NCBI GenBank assembly: GCA_030613285.1
Contig: JAUWME010000039.1
Span: forward strand, 1-10,695
Length of the DNA: 10,695 nucleotides
Direction: 5' to 3'
DNA from: Candidatus Zymogenus sp.
Lineage (GTDB): Bacteria > Desulfobacterota > Zymogenia > Zymogenales > Zymogenaceae
Position 1 is the first letter of the stretch. The number at the start of each line of letters is the position of its first letter. The position numbers and the translations under genes are program-made. Under the pieces are notes generated by a model. The model did no database searches and was not told where the DNA came from. It saw only the letters and a program-made list of their open reading frames with translations. Of the stretch, positions 1-6,799 are shown in pieces.

Positions 1-610
1 TGATCTTATGATAAACAACGCCGGGATTGGCGCCGGAGGGGCCGTGGGTGAATTTCCCATGGAGCAGTTTAAGAAGGTGGTGGATATAAACTTCTGGGGA
101 ATGGTCTATGGCTGCAACGAGGTAATCCCCAGGATGAAAAAAGCGGGAAGCGGTTATATTATCAATGTCTCCTCAGCGGCAGCCTTTACAACGCTGCCTG
201 AGATGGCGGCCTATAACACATCCAAGGCGGCTGTGATGGCGCTGTCTGAAACCATCTACACAGAGCTTGCTCCACATAACATCGGTGTTACGGTTGTGTG
301 CCCCACATTTTTTAACACAAACATCATAGAAGACATGGCAAAGGGGGGGAGATACCCCGACGAGAAAGCGCTGAAATTCGGGAGGGAGGGGGTAAAAAAT
401 GCCCCCATGACGGCAGACGACATTGCGTTGATGGTAGTAAAGGCCGTAAAGAAGGGAAAGCTCTACGTTATACCGCAACCGGTTGCAAGAAAAATGTGGT
501 TGACAAAGCGGTTGTTGCCAACATTTTATTACAAGCAGATTGCCAAGTTGATGAAATCCGGCACCCACATTGAGTATTTTATAAAGCAGGCCAAGAGGGG
601 AAAGGCTTAA
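1..610 (+). CDS. Short-chain dehydrogenase/reductase, 5'-truncated by window edge
   Basis: NAD(P)-dependent oxidoreductase of the classical SDR family; substrate unknown. The reading frame is open from base 2 (Asp-Leu before the ATG at base 8). That ATG lies inside the family's NNAG motif, so it is an internal Met and not the start: the Rossmann N-terminus with the TGxxxGIG loop (about 80 residues) lies left of the window. Counting from the ATG at 8, the catalytic tetrad is intact: Asn28 (INFWG), Ser56 (NVSSAA), Tyr69 and Lys73 (YNTSK). The PT motif after the last core strand (VVCPTFFNTN) is present, followed by a basic C-terminal tail typical of roughly 270-280 residue SDRs. It ends TAA at 608-610. 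No clear terminator follows; 663-675 is a weak AT-only inverted repeat followed by AAG and five T. The SDR assignment is sure; the physiological role cannot be read. Confidence 0.88.
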   Translation, partial: DLMINNAGIGAGGAVGEFPMEQFKKVVDINFWGMVYGCNEVIPRMKKAGSGYIINVSSAAAFTTLPEMAAYNTSKAAVMALSETIYTELAPHNIGVTVVCPTFFNTNIIEDMAKGGRYPDEKALKFGREGVKNAPMTADDIALMVVKAVKKGKLYVIPQPVARKMWLTKRLLPTFYYKQIAKLMKSGTHIEYFIKQAKRGKA

Positions 611-715
611 TATATTTTGTCTCTTTATCAAATCGCAGTATCTTTTTATCAGATCCCTAAATAACAAAATTTGTTAAGTTTTTATGATATTTATAGTTTG
701 ATGTCACATTTTTTC
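611..715. other. Intergenic, SDR to tRNA promoter
   Basis: No gene seen. It holds an AT-only inverted repeat (arms AACAA 663-667 and TTGTT 671-675, loop of 3) followed by TTTTT at 679-683, a poor intrinsic terminator candidate. There is also a short degenerate direct repeat resembling TTTATCARATC at about 624-634 and 645-655. Confidence 0.35.
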
Positions 716-745
716 TTGACACAAACACACCTATTAAAATATAAT
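716..745 (+). promoter_or_regulatory. Sigma-70-type promoter of tRNA-Leu
   Basis: A perfect -35 TTGACA at 716-721 and a perfect -10 TATAAT at 740-745, spaced 18 bp. Transcription would start about 750-753, only a few bases before the mature tRNA 5' end at 754, so little or no 5' leader is expected. The near-consensus sequence suits a constitutive stable-RNA gene. Confidence 0.8.
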
Positions 746-753
746 CTTATTTA

Positions 754-841
754 GCCGGAGTGGTGAAATTGGTAGACGCAGGGGACTCAAAATCCCCCGG
801 GCCTTGCGTCCGTGTGGGTTCGATTCCCACCTCCGGCACCA
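754..841 (+). tRNA. tRNA-Leu (anticodon CAA), CCA encoded
   Basis: Reads UUG codons. The acceptor stem GCCGGAG (754-760) pairs with CTCCGGC (831-837), the discriminator is A838, and CCA (839-841) is encoded. The anticodon stem GGGGA (781-785)/TCCCC (793-797) encloses the loop CTCAAAA with anticodon CAA at 788-790. The long variable arm (798-813) marks a class II tRNA, and the T arm is GTGGG-TTCGATT-CCCAC (814-830). A discriminator A with a long variable arm and anticodon CAA is diagnostic of leucine. A lone gene behind its own promoter. Confidence 0.97.
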
Positions 842-854
842 ATTGTTCAATTGG
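839..854 (+). repeat. Perfect inverted repeat overlapping the tRNA CCA end
   Basis: CCAATTG (839-845) and CAATTGG (848-854) are perfect inverted copies separated by TT. In the primary transcript this could fold into a trailer hairpin with a 4-base loop that includes the encoded CCA. It lacks a following T run, so it is not a classical intrinsic terminator. A role in 3' processing is inference only. Confidence 0.45.
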
Positions 855-897
855 GGGGTTGCCGTTGTTGGGGAGGTAGTTGTTTGGGGGGTGGCTA
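848..897. repeat. G-rich degenerate repeats next to tRNA-Leu
   Basis: Successive short units, AATTGGGGGGTTGCC, GTTGTTGGGGAGGT and AGTTGTTTGGGGGGTGGC, resemble each other. They also resemble the last units of the tandem array at 7764-7911 (AATTATTGGGGGGGTT and AATTGCTGGAGGGGC). They probably belong to the same intergenic repeat family. The similarity was judged by eye and part of it could be shared low complexity. Confidence 0.35.
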
Positions 898-999
898 ATC
901 AGTCAGTTTCTTTTGCTTCTTGCCAAAAAAACCATATTTACAATTTCCAGCCTCCTGAATAATTGCAATAAATCGTGTGGATATATTGTCACTTTTCAT
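895..999 (-). CDS. Doubtful 34-residue ORF
   Basis: An ATG at 999 opens a minus-strand frame ending TAG at 895-897. The 34-residue product is hydrophilic and basic at its C-terminus (contains GNCKYGFFGKKQKK). An in-frame TAA sits 12 bases before the ATG, so this is the longest version in that frame. There is no Shine-Dalgarno sequence and no recognisable family. It could be a small peptide gene, a gene-end remnant or chance. Its stop codon lies in the G-rich repeat tract, as does the end of the gene at 7896, a parallel that may be coincidental. Confidence 0.15.
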   Translation of the reverse strand: MKSDNISTRFIAIIQEAGNCKYGFFGKKQKKLTD

Positions 1000-1173
1000 T
1001 TTAATAAGTTAGTTTAATAAATCAAAGGTACTGTTTGTGGATAATAGTATTGTTGAGTGGTACCAAAATATCCCACGGCAGGGGGAACATAACTTTTGGT
1101 GAAATAGAAAAATCAAACAGCTCTTTTCAAATTCTTTATTTCCACATAATGCTTACAAAAGCACAAAAGTATA

Positions 1174-1202
1174 TTGTGAATTAGCTTAAGTTATGGTATA
1201 AT
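1174..1202 (+). promoter_or_regulatory. Extended -10 promoter for the GGDEF-ispG-rel cluster
   Basis: TTGTGA (1174-1179), a 17-bp spacer, then TATAAT (1197-1202) preceded by TGG (1194-1196), an extended -10. Predicted start is near 1209, leaving about 47 nt of AT-rich leader before the ATG at 1256. No other convincing promoter was seen in the 21-bp and 30-bp gaps downstream, so this one may drive all three genes. Confidence 0.6.
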
Positions 1203-1255
1203 TTTATATGCTATATTGTTTTTTATACGACAAAACATTGTGAGCCAAAAAGACC

Positions 1256-3088
1256 ATGTCTGGTAACCTTAATTTGCAAAAACAACTGACTGCTATAAAA
1301 AATGTTTCATCGACAACTACAAAAAGTGGTGGAATCCTTTCAGTGCTAAGGGCAGTTACAAACGAAATTGTTGATACTCTTGGTTACGGCAGAGTGGTCA
1401 TCGGCCTCAAGCATAGAAACTCTTCATCATTACGTTTCAGGCTGGGTAAAGATATTGGCAGCAACGATAAGGATTTTAAAAAGATACTAAAAACTCTTCC
1501 CACCGTATCCCTTACTCCCGATAAAGATGGTAGATTAAGTTCCTCTGCGTTTGCTCTTCAAAATAACGTCTCTATAAATGTGGAAGATGCAAATAGATAT
1601 GAATTTGAAAACGATAAAACATTTCAGGATGAGTCCATCATAAAAAGTCTCAATTTTAAATCTTACCTCATAGTTCCCATGTCTTTCAAGAACGAACCCC
1701 TCGGTATTCTCATAGTCGATAACAAAAATATTTCGCGCACATTAAATGATGACGATATTACCATTCTTTCGACATTATCCGAGAACCTCTCAGTCTTAAT
1801 TGTAAATGCAAGGAAATATGATGATCTAAAAAGGTCCTATTTGGAGATCAAATCGGCAAAAAAGGAATTAGTCAGGTCTCAGAGGATGTACCGCCTAATG
1901 GTAGAGCGGGGAACGGACGCAATTTTTATTCTTCAGAACTATAAAATTGTATTTGCCAATAGAATGTTTTTTAAACTTCTCGGATACGAGGAAGGGGAGG
2001 TTATAGGCAAGGAATTTCTAAACTTACTAACCCTCGAATCTAAGCAACATCTTTTAGATTCTTACGAAAATACTTACAAAAAGAAGGATCAAACTAACGA
2101 GCACGAATATTTTGCCATCAGAAAAGATGGTTCAAGAGTAGCTGTTTGGATGAAATCCTCCTTGACTCGTTACAATAATCAGCTTGCAATTTTGTGTTTT
2201 GTCAGAGATATTACCGAAAAGAAAAAGGCAGAATCGGAGTTGAATGAAGCGAAGGATTATCTTGAAAATATCCTTGAGAGTGCCAATGACATTATCTATG
2301 TGCTTGATAGGGAGGGGAGATTTACATACCTTAACCCAAAGATGGAAGAATTTGGTTATAAAAAGGGAGAACTATTAGGGGTGGAATTTCTTAAGATATT
2401 ATCAAACAAACACAAGGGCAGGCGATTCAAAAAGACCCTGAAAGATGGGAAAAAACAGGTTTACGAAGTGGAGATGCTGGAAAATGACGTGAAAAACATC
2501 AGAAACGTGGTAATTAGCACATCACCGCTTTTTAATGACACTGGCGAGATAGAAGGCGTTTTGGTTGTGGGAAAAGACATTACAGACAGAAAAAAAGTTG
2601 AAAAAAGGTTGAAGCGTCTTACAATCACCGATAGCTTAACTGGACTTTATAATCAACGACATTTTTTTGAAACACTAAAAGTAGAGATGGGAAACGCAAA
2701 GAGAGTATCGTGTCCATTGTGCCTTATGATATTGGACATTGATAACTTTAAGAAATTCAATGATAATTATGGACATTTGGCTGGCGATGAAGTTTTGCGT
2801 ACCATTGGGAAAATAACAACAAAATCAATCCGTTGTAATGTCGATATTGCCTTTAGATACGGTGGAGACGAATTTGCAATAATTCTTCCTAATGCTGAAA
2901 AAGAGAATGCGGAAAATGTTGCGAATCGTATAATAAAGAGGGTTGAAGAAGAATTTGATGATCTGGAAATAAGTATCGGTATCTCTTCATTGGATAATCA
3001 CAAAACTTCTGAGGAATTTATAAACTCTGCTGACTACGCAATGTACTTCGCAAAAAACAAGAGCAAAGTAAAGCTAAAATCTAAATAG
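1256..3088 (+). CDS. GAF-PAS-PAS-GGDEF diguanylate cyclase
   Basis: Predicted to make cyclic di-GMP from two GTP. The 610 residues divide into a GAF domain (about 25-190), a short coiled linker, PAS1 (about 212-325, ending in FVRDITEKKKAE), PAS2 (about 334-450, ending in VVGKDITDRKKVE) and GGDEF (about 455-608). The cyclase signature RYGGDEF is intact (GGDEF at 536-540), as is the metal/substrate strand LDIDNFKKFND. The product-inhibition I-site, RxxD five residues before GGDEF, reads CNVD: Asp530 is kept but the Arg position is Cys527. No membrane segment or signal peptide is seen, so it should be a cytosolic sensor whose ligand is unknown. The ATG at 1256 is the first start after an in-frame TGA (1241-1243); no good Shine-Dalgarno precedes it. 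It is followed after 21 bp by ispG. Confidence 0.95.
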   Translation: MSGNLNLQKQLTAIKNVSSTTTKSGGILSVLRAVTNEIVDTLGYGRVVIGLKHRNSSSLRFRLGKDIGSNDKDFKKILKTLPTVSLTPDKDGRLSSSAFALQNNVSINVEDANRYEFENDKTFQDESIIKSLNFKSYLIVPMSFKNEPLGILIVDNKNISRTLNDDDITILSTLSENLSVLIVNARKYDDLKRSYLEIKSAKKELVRSQRMYRLMVERGTDAIFILQNYKIVFANRMFFKLLGYEEGEVIGKEFLNLLTLESKQHLLDSYENTYKKKDQTNEHEYFAIRKDGSRVAVWMKSSLTRYNNQLAILCFVRDITEKKKAESELNEAKDYLENILESANDIIYVLDREGRFTYLNPKMEEFGYKKGELLGVEFLKILSNKHKGRRFKKTLKDGKKQVYEVEMLENDVKNIRNVVISTSPLFNDTGEIEGVLVVGKDITDRKKVEKRLKRLTITDSLTGLYNQRHFFETLKVEMGNAKRVSCPLCLMILDIDNFKKFNDNYGHLAGDEVLRTIGKITTKSIRCNVDIAFRYGGDEFAIILPNAEKENAENVANRIIKRVEEEFDDLEISIGISSLDNHKTSEEFINSADYAMYFAKNKSKVKLKSK

Positions 3089-3109
3089 AAAGAACTCTTA
3101 ATAAAGCAA

Positions 3110-4189
3110 ATGATTGATAAAAGACTAACGAAAGTCATAAGCATTGGTGACGTCAAAATTGGCGGGCAGAACCCGGTTGTGGTGCAATCGATGACAAAGA
3201 CCAATACAAATGACGTAAAGGCTACACTCTCTCAGATAAATCAACTTTACGAAAATGGCTCCGCAATTGTTAGAGTTGCTGCAAAAGATATGGATGCGGT
3301 TTTGGCTTTGAAGGAGATTACAGTTCAATCCCCCGTTCCAATAATTGCCGATATTCATTTTGATTATCGCCTTGCCATTGCCTCAATGGATGCGGGCGCT
3401 ATGGCAATACGGATAAATCCCGGAAACATTGGGGGGAAAGAAAGGCTTTTAAAAATAATAGATCGTGCAAGAGTAGATAATGTGGCAATCCGTGTTGGAG
3501 TAAATTCCGGATCGATTGAAAAGAGACTCCTCAAAAAGCACGGTGGGCCTACCCCAAAAGCTATGGTTGATAGTGCCCTAAACGCTATTAAAATTTTCGA
3601 GGACGCTGATTACACCAATATTAAGTTTTCCTTAAAATCTACAAACGTAATGGACACCGTAGCAGCATATAGGGAATTTTCAAAAATCAGTGACTATCCC
3701 CTCCATTTGGGGATAACTGAGGCGGGAACGGTTTTTAAAGGTGCGGTGAAATCGGCCGTGGGCATTGGGATAATTTTGTCTGAGGGAATTGGTGATACAA
3801 TTAGGGTAAGCCTGACCGGTGATCCTGTAAAAGAGGTGGAGTGTGCTTACACGATATTGTCGGCACTGGGCCTTGGCAGGAGGGGGGTTGAAGTAATCTC
3901 TTGTCCCACCTGCGGGAGGACTGACATCAACCTTGTTGAGATTGCAGATGAGGTGGAAAAAAGGCTGTTGGGAGTTGATCTGCCGATAAGAGTTGCCGTG
4001 ATGGGATGTGAAGTAAACGGCCCCGGTGAAGCGCGGGAGGCGGATGTGGGAATTGCCGGCGGTAAGGGTGTGGGTATTATCTTTAGAAACGGTAAGATTA
4101 TAAAGAAGGTAAAAGAGAAGGAATTGTTGGATGCCCTTATGGAAGAAATTGAAAAAATAAGAATTGAAAGGCAATCTGATATAATCTAA
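3110..4189 (+). CDS. ispG: 4-hydroxy-3-methylbut-2-enyl diphosphate synthase (flavodoxin/ferredoxin)
   Basis: The [4Fe-4S] enzyme of the MEP isoprenoid pathway that converts 2-C-methyl-D-erythritol 2,4-cyclodiphosphate to HMBPP. The 359-residue protein has the usual length of the short bacterial form, without the extra domain of plant and chlamydial enzymes. The N-terminal TIM barrel begins with GGQNPVVVQSMT. The C-terminal cluster domain carries Cys265 and Cys268 (SCPTCGR), Cys300 (MGCEVNGPGEA) and the catalytic Glu307, all expected positions. ATG at 3110; only a weak ribosome binding site is visible. Gaps of 21 bp upstream and 30 bp downstream suggest co-transcription with the diguanylate cyclase and rel genes. 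The assignment is firm. Confidence 0.97.
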   Translation: MIDKRLTKVISIGDVKIGGQNPVVVQSMTKTNTNDVKATLSQINQLYENGSAIVRVAAKDMDAVLALKEITVQSPVPIIADIHFDYRLAIASMDAGAMAIRINPGNIGGKERLLKIIDRARVDNVAIRVGVNSGSIEKRLLKKHGGPTPKAMVDSALNAIKIFEDADYTNIKFSLKSTNVMDTVAAYREFSKISDYPLHLGITEAGTVFKGAVKSAVGIGIILSEGIGDTIRVSLTGDPVKEVECAYTILSALGLGRRGVEVISCPTCGRTDINLVEIADEVEKRLLGVDLPIRVAVMGCEVNGPGEAREADVGIAGGKGVGIIFRNGKIIKKVKEKELLDALMEEIEKIRIERQSDII

Positions 4190-4219
4190 ACAAAATTTCA
4201 ATGTTTCATATATTTTTTA

Positions 4220-6370
4220 ATGATACGACTAAATGAAATTCTCGACAAGGTTCGTGGCTATAGTCCAGATGCTGACCTTGAAGTTATCAAACAGGCATAT
4301 GTATTTTCCGCGATGGTACATCAGGGGCAAGTGCGTCTTTCTGGGGAGCCTTATCTTTCGCACCCCTTGATGGTGGCGTTTCTTTTGGCCGATCTAAATA
4401 TGGACGTTGCATCTGTGGCAACGGGCCTTCTTCACGATACTGTTGAGGACACCTTGACAACATTAGATACAATTGAAGAGACTTTTGGAAAGGAGATTAC
4501 TCTGCTTGTTGATGGTGTTACAAAAATCAGCCAAATGAGTTTTTCCACACAAGAAGAGAGGCAGGCCGAGAACTTCCGAAAGATGATCATCGCAATGACA
4601 AAAGATATCCGTATCATTTTGATAAAACTCACTGACCGTCTCCACAACATGAGAACAATCCAATTTCTCAAGTCGGAAAAACGTGAAATCATCGCCCAAG
4701 AGACGTTGGATATTTATGCCCCCTTGGCAAACCGTCTTGGCATTGGATGGATGAAAGACGAGCTTGAAGACCTCACCTTTCTTGTACTAAAACCTGAAAT
4801 ATATAGAGAGCTCTTAAAGCAGGTGGAATCAAAAAGGGATGAGTTAAAAAAGTACAGCCGCGAGGTTATGAAGATAATCGAAAAGGAGCTGGACAAAAAC
4901 AATATTAAGGCGCTTTTGCAAAACAGGATAAAACACCTCTACGGAATTCACAACAAGATGGTGGTTCAGAAAATTAGTTTTAAAGAGGTTTTTGATATTG
5001 TGGCTTTTCGTGTGATTGTTAAATCAATCAAAGACTGTTACGGTGCATTGGGGATAGTCCACTCTTTATGGAAACCGGTTCCCGGAAGATTCAAAGACTT
5101 TATTGCAATGCCAAAACCGAATATGTATCAGAGTCTCCACACAACGGTGATTGGCCCAAAGGGCGAAAGGATTGAGATTCAGATAAGGACCGAAAAGATG
5201 CATATGATCTCGGAAAAAGGTATTGCCGCCCACTGGCGCTACAAGGAATCAAAGGGGAAGATAAAACAAAAAGACCAAGAAAGCTACGATTGGTTAAAAA
5301 GGCTTTATGAATGGCAGCAAGATGTGGAAGACCCAAGAGAATTTATAAAGACCGTTAAAATTGATTTGTTTCCTGAGGAAGTATACGTATTTACTCCAAA
5401 GGGGGATGTGAAGGCCTTTCCTGTAGGAGCAACACCAATTGATTTTGCATACAGTGTTCATACAGACATTGGAAATACCTGTTCGGGTGCAAAGGTAAAT
5501 GGTAAGATCGTGCCTTTGAAATACAGGCTGCAAAACGGAGATACGGTAGATATCGTAACAAGTAAGAAGCAAAAACCGAGTAAGGACTGGCTTCGTCTTG
5601 TTGCAACTCCAAAGGCAAAGCAGAAGATAAAACACTGGTTTATTACTGAACAACGTGAGAGGAGTATCAGCCTTGGGAGAGACATCCTTGAAAAGGAATT
5701 TAAGAAAAACGGTATCAATTTTCAAAAGAAGCAAAAGTCTCGTCATATGAACGAAGCGATTGAGAAACTCAAAGCGAAGAATTTAAACGACTTGTTTTCT
5801 AAAGTGGGAAGCTCCAAGGTGCTGGTTACAGATGTATTGGAAATTTTCATTCCAAAGGAAGAGATAAAAGATACTATTGATATTGAGGCAGAAAAGTTAA
5901 AAGAGGTTGACAAAAGAAAAAAGTTAAAGAAGACGAGTGGTGTGCTGGTCAGGGGAGTGGATGACATAATGGTCAGATATGCAAAATGTTGCAATCCTTT
6001 GCCTGGGGACAGAATAATCGGTTTTATCAGCCGCGGAAAAGGACTTACTGTTCATGACATCAACTGCTCAAATCTTCTTGATTTTTCCCCGGAACGACTA
6101 CTCGAAGTAGAATGGGACACTGGTTTTGACGAAGGTGTTTATACCAGTAAAATTATGGTATCTTGTGAAAACAAGAAAGGTGTTTTGGGTACCATAGCCA
6201 CTACAATATCAGAGGAGGATGCAAACATTACGGAAGTATCTGTAAATGTCGAAAATGATAAGGCGATGTGTGAATTTATATTAGAGATAAAAAATCTTAA
6301 TCATTTAAAGAAGGTTATTAAATCGGTGGAGAAGAATAAGGACATAATAAGTGTGGATAGGATAAATTGA
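4220..6370 (+). CDS. Bifunctional (p)ppGpp synthetase/hydrolase, RelA/SpoT family
   Basis: Stringent-response alarmone enzyme that makes (p)ppGpp from ATP and GTP/GDP and degrades it. The 716 residues show all long-RSH domains: an HD hydrolase with His48, His72-Asp73 (HDTVED) and Asp139 (LTDRLHNMR); a synthetase with RFKD at 290-293; TGS (about 383-445, VYVFTPKGDV); a zinc-finger-type region with Cys590-Cys591 and a later VHDINC; and a C-terminal ACT domain (about 642-716). The intact HD motif and the RxKD form of the synthetase loop are the pattern of bifunctional Rel/SpoT enzymes, not hydrolase-dead RelA. It begins 30 bp after ispG in the same frame; the in-frame stop is that of ispG, and no clear Shine-Dalgarno sequence is seen. 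It ends convergent with rpmB. The names rel, relA and spoT are all used for such genes, so I leave the symbol empty. Confidence 0.97.
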   Translation: MIRLNEILDKVRGYSPDADLEVIKQAYVFSAMVHQGQVRLSGEPYLSHPLMVAFLLADLNMDVASVATGLLHDTVEDTLTTLDTIEETFGKEITLLVDGVTKISQMSFSTQEERQAENFRKMIIAMTKDIRIILIKLTDRLHNMRTIQFLKSEKREIIAQETLDIYAPLANRLGIGWMKDELEDLTFLVLKPEIYRELLKQVESKRDELKKYSREVMKIIEKELDKNNIKALLQNRIKHLYGIHNKMVVQKISFKEVFDIVAFRVIVKSIKDCYGALGIVHSLWKPVPGRFKDFIAMPKPNMYQSLHTTVIGPKGERIEIQIRTEKMHMISEKGIAAHWRYKESKGKIKQKDQESYDWLKRLYEWQQDVEDPREFIKTVKIDLFPEEVYVFTPKGDVKAFPVGATPIDFAYSVHTDIGNTCSGAKVNGKIVPLKYRLQNGDTVDIVTSKKQKPSKDWLRLVATPKAKQKIKHWFITEQRERSISLGRDILEKEFKKNGINFQKKQKSRHMNEAIEKLKAKNLNDLFSKVGSSKVLVTDVLEIFIPKEEIKDTIDIEAEKLKEVDKRKKLKKTSGVLVRGVDDIMVRYAKCCNPLPGDRIIGFISRGKGLTVHDINCSNLLDFSPERLLEVEWDTGFDEGVYTSKIMVSCENKKGVLGTIATTISEEDANITEVSVNVENDKAMCEFILEIKNLNHLKKVIKSVEKNKDIISVDRIN

Positions 6371-6522
6371 GGTGAGAAATTTTTGGTATTGTCAATATTG
6401 CATAAAAATATTGTGAGGGAAATTATGTAGTACCACAATTGCGTGGTGGGTGATTATGAGGAAGCTGTCCCGTCCTTCTACATTTTAGGGGGAGGCAATT
6501 ACGAGGGGAGGTGAGGGAGGGG
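6371..6522. other. Convergent intergenic between rel and rpmB
   Basis: No gene is supported. Two short inverted repeats are present: CAATATT/AATATTG (6393-6399 and 6407-6413) and ACCAC/GTGGT (6432-6436 and 6443-6447). Neither is followed by a T run on either strand. The stretch 6487-6522 is strongly G-rich on plus, hence C-rich and G-poor in the rpmB transcript just past its stop. That composition would suit Rho-dependent termination. Confidence 0.45.
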
Positions 6523-6711
6523 TTAGATTCTTTCTACTTTCCCTGACCGGAGACAGCGAGTGCAGACCTTTGCCTTTGTAAATCCATTCCCGGTTTTTAT
6601 GCGCATGGGCTGGATATTTGGATACCACCTGCGTTTTGTTTTGTTATTGGCATGGCTTACATTATTTCCAACAACAGGACCTTTTCCACATATATCACAA
6701 ACACGACTCAT
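6523..6711 (-). CDS. rpmB: Large ribosomal subunit protein bL28, zinc-binding type
   Basis: A 62-residue ribosomal protein with the bL28 signature [19 protein letters not shown] at the N-terminus. Cys5 and Cys8 with Cys50 and Cys53 (CTRC) form the four-cysteine zinc site of the C+ type; many bacteria have a cysteine-free paralogue instead. It is short and basic as expected. ATG at 6711, preceded by AAAGGT about 8 bases upstream, a reasonable Shine-Dalgarno. Monocistronic here: convergent with rel on one side and divergent from rsmI on the other. The closest resemblance I recall is to Desulfobacterota L28 sequences. Confidence 0.97.
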   Translation of the reverse strand: MSRVCDICGKGPVVGNNVSHANNKTKRRWYPNIQPMRIKTGNGFTKAKVCTRCLRSGKVERI

Positions 6712-6758
6712 CTTAAATTACCTTTAAAGAAATAAGTAAAATCAAAATTACCTTAATT

Positions 6759-6767
6759 TGGTAGTAT
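6759..6767 (+). promoter_or_regulatory. Possible extended -10 for rsmI
   Basis: TGG followed by TAGTAT (6762-6767), matching TATAAT at four of six positions. No good -35 box is seen. It overlaps the rpmB -10 on the other strand, so RNA polymerase could not occupy both at once if both are real. Confidence 0.3.
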
Positions 6768-6790
6768 AGCACAATTTTGAGGAAAATCAA
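6763..6790 (-). promoter_or_regulatory. Promoter of rpmB
   Basis: On the minus strand, TTGATT (6785-6790) and TATACT (6763-6768) with a 16-bp spacer, both close to consensus. Expected start is near 6755, giving a leader of about 45 nt. The -35 box lies just upstream of the rsmI start codon (6800). Confidence 0.6.
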
Positions 6791-6799
6791 GAAAAAAAT

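Larger units (their letters stand above)
842..1255. other. 414-bp region without a secure gene
   Basis: Contains the G-rich repeat tract (to 897), a 34-codon minus-strand ORF (895-999, listed separately), and a 29-codon stretch open on the plus strand at 1013-1102 that starts just after a stop, has no ATG and no ribosome binding site, and resembles nothing I know. The right end holds the promoter of the next gene. Either open stretch could be chance or a decayed gene remnant; I see no transposase or integrase motifs. Confidence 0.6.

Noticed and set aside
173..667. 164-residue minus-strand open frame
   Set aside because: Opposite the SDR gene, whose catalytic motifs are intact; the translation is Cys/Arg/His-rich shadow sequence.
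754..900. Integration site of a mobile element at tRNA-Leu
   Set aside because: No integrase, no second copy of the tRNA 3' end elsewhere in the window, and the following genes are housekeeping.
3680..4201. 173-residue minus-strand open frame
   Set aside because: Shadow of ispG, which carries all expected cluster ligands in the plus frame.
5294..5746. 150-residue minus-strand open frame
   Set aside because: It lies wholly inside the rel gene, opposite its coding strand, and has no family resemblance or start signal.
6393..6413. Intrinsic terminator of the rel transcript
   Set aside because: The stem is seven pairs, nearly all A-T, and is followed by TGAGGG, not a T run.
6432..6447. Intrinsic terminator of rpmB
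   Set aside because: Five-pair stem without a T run on either strand.
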